Origin: Stenotrophomonas sp. UBA7346
GTDB lineage: Bacteria > Pseudomonadota > Gammaproteobacteria > Xanthomonadales > Xanthomonadaceae
DNA length: 8,597 bases
Assembly (NCBI GenBank): GCA_002471015.1
Contig: DKPB01000087.1
Location: 1-8,597 of the forward strand
Direction of reading: 5' to 3'
Positions 1 through 5,800 of the stretch are shown here, piece after piece. The notes below the pieces were generated by a model. The model had not been told where the DNA came from, made no database searches, and saw nothing but the letters and a program-made list of their open reading frames with translations. The number at the start of each line of letters is the position of its first letter. The stretch's first letter is position 1. Made by a program: the position numbers and the translations under genes.

Positions 1-717
<717 letters not shown>

Positions 718-722
718 CACAG

Positions 723-727
723 CTCCT
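723..727 (-). promoter_or_regulatory. Ribosome binding site of glyA
   Basis: On the minus strand this reads AGGAG, five bases before the ATG at 717. It favours that ATG over the GTG at 718-720, which would leave a spacing of only two bases. Confidence 0.75.
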
Positions 728-750
728 GGAACTGGGCGAGGGAGCTGCCG

Positions 751-756
751 ATTGTA
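751..756 (-). promoter_or_regulatory. Candidate -10 box for glyA
   Basis: The minus strand reads TACAAT here, one base off the sigma-70 consensus TATAAT, and it would place transcription start around 744 with a leader of about 25-30 bases. I see no good TTGACA-like -35 at 16-18 bases upstream, where the sequence is GC-rich. The call therefore rests on the -10 alone. Confidence 0.4.
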
Positions 757-829
757 GCCCGTTCCTGCCCTTGCGCCGGACTGCTGCCGGACAGGAGTTC
801 GCGGAGCCCGGCCCAGTCAAATCGTGAAC

Positions 830-854
830 CCTGTCGCATTTAACAAAAGACAGG
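830..854. repeat. Inverted repeat CCTGTC-N13-GACAGG upstream of tpsB
   Basis: Six-base perfect arms (830-835 and 849-854) enclose a 13-base AT-rich centre. The size and position in the divergent spacer would suit an operator, but arms this short occur by chance often in GC-rich DNA and no regulator gene is in the window. No function is assigned. Confidence 0.3.
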
Positions 855-942
855 CGGGCCGGATGATGGTCCACGGTTGGTTTTCCCGGTTCAAAGAAAG
901 AGCCCTCCGGTTTTGCCGACAGGCCTGCTCCCCGCAACCGCC

Positions 943-946
943 AGGA
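943..946 (+). promoter_or_regulatory. Ribosome binding site of tpsB
   Basis: AGGA lies eight bases before the ATG at 955. This decides the start against the in-frame ATG at 967 (spacing 20 bases) and the in-frame TTG at 877. Confidence 0.6.
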
Positions 947-954
947 AACAACCG

Positions 955-2631
955 ATGTACAGCCGTATGCGCAAGACCGCACCGCCCTCCCGCGCCCTGC
1001 TGGCGCTGGCGTTGACGACGGTTTGCACCGCCGCCGGGGCAGCCCAACAGGCGCCCATGGCCCCAGCCGCTTCCCCCGCTGCGGCCACCGTGCAGATTGC
1101 CCGCATCCAGGTGGACGGCGTGGGCGAGCATGCGGACAGCGGTATCGACCGCGCACGCATCCAGGCCGTAGCTGACCAGGCCCTGCGCGAGAGCGCGCCC
1201 AACCTGCCGGCAGCGCTTACTTTTGCCCAGATCGAGCAGATCACCGCCCGCATCACCCAGACCTACCGCGATGCGGGCTTTCTGGTATCGGTGGCCTATA
1301 TCCCGCCGCAGCAGATCGGTGACAGCCAGACGCTGACCCTGAAGGTCCTGGAAGGCCGGGTTGGGCGGGTGCTGGTACAAGGCAGCCGCCGTTACCGCGA
1401 CGATCAGCTCAGCGCCAGCAGCCTGGCGCTGATCGGCCGCCCCCTGCGCAGGCCAGAGTTGGAACGCGCCCTGCTGTATGCCCGTGACCTGCCCGGCGTA
1501 TCGGTCAGCTCGGTGCTGCAACCCGGCCTTGCGCCCGGCGACACCGACATCATCCTGGTCGCCGAGGACAGTGCCCATCCCTACGAGATCACTGCCGGGC
1601 TGAGCAACCATGGCACCGACAGCACCGGCAAGTACCGCGCCGAACTGGGCGTCAGCGCCTTCAACGCACTGGGCGCGGGCGATGTGCTGGCCGCCAGCGT
1701 GGGCTACGGACTGGACCCGGCCGACAGTTGGCAGGCCGCGCTGTCGCTGAGCATCCCCTCGTCCAGGATCGACGGCCTCAGCGCCACCGCCGGCGTCAGC
1801 CGCAGCGAGATGGAGATCAACAACGGGCCGCTCGCGGCCATGCAGCTGACCGGGCCCACCACCCTGTTCTACGCCGGCAGTGACTGGAAGTTCATCCAGC
1901 GCAGCAACCTGCAGGTACAGGCTTCGGCACGTTGGGTGCACGAACAGTCAACGCTGGATGCAATGGGCATGCAGTTGTCGCGGCATATCTTTGATGTGAT
2001 CGATGCCGGGCTGAGCCTGCGCCATACCGACCAGCGCTGGCGCGGCATCAACCTGGCACAGGTGTCGGTGCGCAAGTCGATCAACGACGAATCGCCGGCA
2101 TTGAACTGGCTGTATCCCTCACACACCGCCTATTTCTGGATCGTGCGCGCCCAGCTTGCCCGCCTGCAGGCGCTGCCTGGCAACCAGCGGCTGCTGCTGC
2201 GCGGCAGCGCACAGTTCACCGACGATGCGCTTACCCCGCTGGAACAGTTCAGCATCGGCGGCCCCACCAGCGTGCGCGCCTACCCGTTGTCCAGCGCGCT
2301 GGATGATCGCGGTGTGCAGGCCAGCTTCGAGTACCAGCTCAGCGCCCCGGGCTTTGCCGATACACCTTCACCGTTCGATGGGCGGCGCTGGGGCGACCTG
2401 CTCGAAGTGAATCTGTTCTATGACTGGGGACGCAGTTCGCCGGCCGCAGCCAACCGGCGCCTGGGCGCCCTGCCCGTCACCCTGGAAGGCGCAGGTCTGG
2501 GCATAGGCCTGCGCCTGCCCTGGAAACCGGAGCTGCGTCTGGACATGAGCGCGGCCAAACCCACCGGCAGCTACATCGGCAGTGACCAACGCAGCACCCA
2601 GTACTGGGCGCGCATCAGCAGCACGTTCTGA
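955..2631 (+). CDS. TpsB outer-membrane transporter, ShlB/FhaC/HecB family
   Basis: This is the outer-membrane beta-barrel of a two-partner (type Vb) secretion system, expected to export the TpsA protein encoded directly downstream. It has 558 residues, usual for the family. A Sec signal peptide covers roughly residues 1-30 (basic MYSRMRK, then the hydrophobic run ALLALALTTV, cleavage near AAGAA). An Ala/Pro-rich linker follows, then POTRA 1 (about 46-134) and POTRA 2 (about 135-206), then a 16-strand-type barrel from about 208 to the end. Two barrel signatures are visible: FSIGGPTSVRAYP (432-444, with the loop-6 arginine at 441) and FYDWG (Asp490), the likely partner of that arginine as in FhaC Arg450/Asp492. 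The chain ends in Phe558, the usual C-terminal signal for BAM insertion. VRAYP replaces the classical VRGY/F. The family is sure; the substrate is inferred from gene order. Confidence 0.95.
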   Translation: MYSRMRKTAPPSRALLALALTTVCTAAGAAQQAPMAPAASPAAATVQIARIQVDGVGEHADSGIDRARIQAVADQALRESAPNLPAALTFAQIEQITARITQTYRDAGFLVSVAYIPPQQIGDSQTLTLKVLEGRVGRVLVQGSRRYRDDQLSASSLALIGRPLRRPELERALLYARDLPGVSVSSVLQPGLAPGDTDIILVAEDSAHPYEITAGLSNHGTDSTGKYRAELGVSAFNALGAGDVLAASVGYGLDPADSWQAALSLSIPSSRIDGLSATAGVSRSEMEINNGPLAAMQLTGPTTLFYAGSDWKFIQRSNLQVQASARWVHEQSTLDAMGMQLSRHIFDVIDAGLSLRHTDQRWRGINLAQVSVRKSINDESPALNWLYPSHTAYFWIVRAQLARLQALPGNQRLLLRGSAQFTDDALTPLEQFSIGGPTSVRAYPLSSALDDRGVQASFEYQLSAPGFADTPSPFDGRRWGDLLEVNLFYDWGRSSPAAANRRLGALPVTLEGAGLGIGLRLPWKPELRLDMSAAKPTGSYIGSDQRSTQYWARISSTF

Positions 2632-2634
2632 GGA
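2631..2634 (+). promoter_or_regulatory. Ribosome binding site of tpsA, overlapping the tpsB stop
   Basis: AGGA begins with the last base of the tpsB TGA stop codon (2629-2631) and lies seven bases before the ATG at 2642. Overlap of the stop codon and this site suggests translational coupling of the two genes. Confidence 0.65.
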
Positions 2635-2641
2635 CATCGAC

Positions 2642-2815
2642 ATGAACCGCATCTACCGCCTTGTCTTCAACGCCGCCCTCGGCCAGATCCAGGTCGCCGC
2701 CGAATTCGCCAACGCACAGCAACGCCCTGCGACGCGCAGCACGCACGCCGGACGCCTGCTGCCCTCGCTACTGGCCACTGCAGTTTTCGCCGCCATGGCG
2801 CCGGCCGTGCAGGCC
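2642..2815 (+). other. Extended signal peptide (ESPR plus Sec signal) of TpsA
   Basis: Residues 1-24 match the ESPR consensus found on very large TpsA and autotransporter proteins (M-N-[RK]-I-Y-R-L-V-[FW]-N, then ALGQ and A-[SA]-E). A hydrophilic linker with several arginines follows, then a hydrophobic core (LLPSLLATAVFAAM) and a likely cleavage after Ala58 in APAVQA. ESPRs are known to slow inner-membrane export so that the chain does not misfold in the periplasm. Confidence 0.85.
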
Positions 2816-5800
2816 GCCGACCTGCCGACCGGCTTCGCGCCGGTGCAGAACAGCGCCACCATGAGCCAGAACGGCAGCGCGATGATCATCAGCCAGAACG
2901 GCAAGGTCTCGCTGATCAACTGGACCGGTTTCGATATCGCCCAGGGCAGCTCGGTCACCTTCGACATGCCGAGCACCGCGGCGGGGTCGATCAACATCAT
3001 TTCCGGTGCTGCCTCCGTCATCAACGGATCGTTGTCCTCGGTCGGCAACGTCTTCCTGGTCAATACCAACGGCATCGTGTTCAACAGCGGAAGCACGATC
3101 AACGTGGGTGGGCTGCTGGCCACGTCGCTGCCGCCCATCATGTCCAACCTGGATGTGAGTGCAAGCGCGTCGCTGCCGGCGGTGTGGACCTTCACCGGCT
3201 CGGGCACGCCCGGTGCCATCGTCAACCGCGGCAACATCAACGCCGCCACCGGCGGCGTGAGCCTGATCGGCGCCATCGTCGAAAACAGCGGCACCATCAC
3301 CGCGGCGGGCACCGCCAGCCTGTTGGCCGCCAACAGCGTCAACTCCATCTTCATGCAGCCCGCCGCTCCCTCCGCGAACGACGCGGGCACCTGGGAGCAC
3401 ATGCTCACGGCGCAAAGCGCTGGCGGGGTGGCCGCCTCGGCCATCAACAACACCGGCTACCTGTCCGCCGCATCGGTGGACATGAAGTCGATGGTGCAAT
3501 CGGGAACGTTCTTCTTCGGCATCAACTCCACCGGTGTGGTGCAGGCGCAGGGCATCTACGGGGGCAGCCTGGAGTTCAGAACAAACGCACCAGCCAACAT
3601 CGATTTCGGCACCGGCACCACGGCGGGTTCGATCAGCAGCACCAGCAGCGCGCTGTCCGCCCGGGGGACCGCGACCGCCGGCTCCATTTCACTGGTCAGC
3701 GACAATGCCCTCGACCTGGCGGCGACGCTCAACAGCACTAACATCGCGCTCAGCGGGAAGCAGATCGGGCAGACCTCCGGCGCCCTGAGGGGAGCCGTTA
3801 CCGTGAACACCACGGGCGACGCTACGCTCAACAGCAGCAGCAATGCCATCACCCGGCTGGGCGGCAAGGTGGATGGCAACCTGCGGCTCACCTCCACCAC
3901 TGACGTGGGCCAGACCAACACACTGCTCATCGGCGGGACGACCACCCTCACGGGTATGGCGGGCAGCGATGGCAGCCTGGCCGGGTTCAACTTCAACAAC
4001 CGGGGCAACCAGTTCGGCGGCACCGTCAGTGGCGGCGGCGGGACGCTACAACTGGGCAGCAGCGGAGCCCTCCGCCTGGGCACGTTCAATGTGGACAATC
4101 TGGCGGCCAGCGGCAGTGCGATCACCCTGGGCGGCAACGTGACCAGTACCGGTGCCCAGTCCTACACCGGCCCGGTGACGCTGGGCAGCAGCATGATGCT
4201 GTCCAGTACGTCGGGCGGCGCGTTGTCCTTCAGCGGTACCGTGGATGGCGCGCATGCACTGACGGTCGATACTGCGGGCACCAGGACCTTCGGCGGTGCG
4301 GTGGGCAGCGCAACGGCGCTGTCCTCGCTGCAGACCCTAGGCACTGGCAGCACCGTGCTCAACGGCAACGTCACCACCAGCGGTGCCATCGGCCTGTCGG
4401 GCAACGTCAGGCTTGGCGCCGACGTGGCGATCACCAGCAGCGGTAACCAGACCATCAGCCTGGCAGGTACCGTCGACAGTGATGGCACGGCACGGGCGCT
4501 GACGCTCGATACCGATGGGCTCGCCATCCTGGGCGGCCGCTTGGGCGGCAGCAGCGTGCTGGCCAGCCTCACCCGCACCGGCGCGGGTGCCACCCAGCTG
4601 GGCGGCAGCATTTCCACCGTGGGCAACATCGACCTGCAGGGCACGCTCAACGCGACCGGCGCGGCGACGCTGGCCAGCACCAGCGGTGACATCCACGTGG
4701 GGGGGGCCATCCTATCGACGGATGCGCTGCGCCTGCAGGGTGGCGACATCGTCGTGGATGGCACCATCGCCGCCAGCAGCGTGGCGATCAACGGCGGCAC
4801 GTTCGACGGTGCCGGCATCGACAGCAGCGGTGCGCTGACTGTCACGCTGACTGAGGGGGGGCTGGTGCAGGGCGGTCGCTACGCCGCAGGTGGGGCGGCC
4901 ACGTTCGATGTTGCCGACGACATCACTCTGGACAACCCGCAGAACCACTTCGGCGGCAGCGTGGCCCTGAAGGGCGGCACGGTGAAGCTGTCCAGCCAGG
5001 GCAACCTGAGCCTGGGCGACGTGGATGCGCAGGCGCTGGCGATCAGCAGCGGCGGCAGCATTTCCCAGAGCACGGCCACCGCCATCAATGTCGACACCAC
5101 CAGCAGTTTCACCGCCACCAACGGCATCACGCTGGGCCGGGGCGGCAACGTGTTCGGCGGGGCGGTCACGCTGCGGGCCGGCGGCGCGGCCCAGGTCGTT
5201 GCCGATGGCACGCTGCGCTTCGGCAACATCGATGTCGGTTCGCTGTCTGCCAGCGGCACCACGCTTTACCTGCCGCAGAACCTCGTCACACAGGGCGCGC
5301 AGTCCTGGTCCGGCGCGCTGCTGCTCGAGGGGGATACCAGCCTCAGCAGCACCCTCGGTGGCCTGTCGTTCTACGGCACCCTGAATGGACCGCACGCGCT
5401 GAGCATCGATGCTGCGGCCGGCACCGTACACCTTGGGGCGATCAGCACCATCGGGTCCCTGTCGTCCATCACCGCAGCGGAAACCCAGCTCGCGGCCGAC
5501 ATCACCACGCGAGGTGACATCACGCTGGGCAACAGCCGGGTCAATGGCGATGTGGTCCTGGCCAGCACCGGGGGTTCGGTCAGCATCGCCGGTGCCCTCA
5601 ACGGGTTCACCGACGATGCCGATACCCTGGCCATCAACGCGGCAGGTAGCGCGGCCCTGCAAGGCACCACGGGGGGCGACAAGCGCCTGCACGACCTGTC
5701 CCTGTCCGGCAACACGGTATCCACCGCCGCCGTGGACGTGGGCAATGACCTGTCCATCGACAGCGTCGCCAGCCTCACCCAGACGGGGCGTTACCGGGTG

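Larger units (their letters stand above)
718..954. other. Divergent intergenic region between glyA and tpsB
   Basis: This 237-base spacer must hold the promoters of both divergent transcripts. It contains the glyA RBS and candidate -10, an AT-richer patch at about 816-851 that is the likeliest place for the tpsB promoter (no convincing -35/-10 pair seen), and the tpsB RBS. The hexamer GACAGG occurs three times on the plus strand (790-795, 849-854, 918-923), and its complement CCTGTC occurs at 830-835, forming an inverted repeat with the middle copy. I see no tRNA, small gene or Rho-independent terminator. A TTG-initiated extension of the tpsB frame to 877 is judged not real. Confidence 0.6.

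Noticed and set aside
877..954. Upstream extension of tpsB from a TTG at 877
   Set aside because: The start codon would be TTG, the added 26 residues are not signal-peptide-like, and no clear ribosome binding site precedes it. The ATG at 955 has AGGA at a good distance and is followed directly by a basic and then hydrophobic signal sequence.
718..954. Transfer boundary, insertion sequence or integration site next to glyA
   Set aside because: I see no terminal inverted repeats, target duplication, tRNA end or transposase remnant. The TPS locus may still be an accessory insertion, but nothing in this spacer shows it.
817..1941. 374-residue open frame on the minus strand
   Set aside because: It is antisense to the TpsB signal peptide, POTRA domains and early barrel, and shows no domain of its own.
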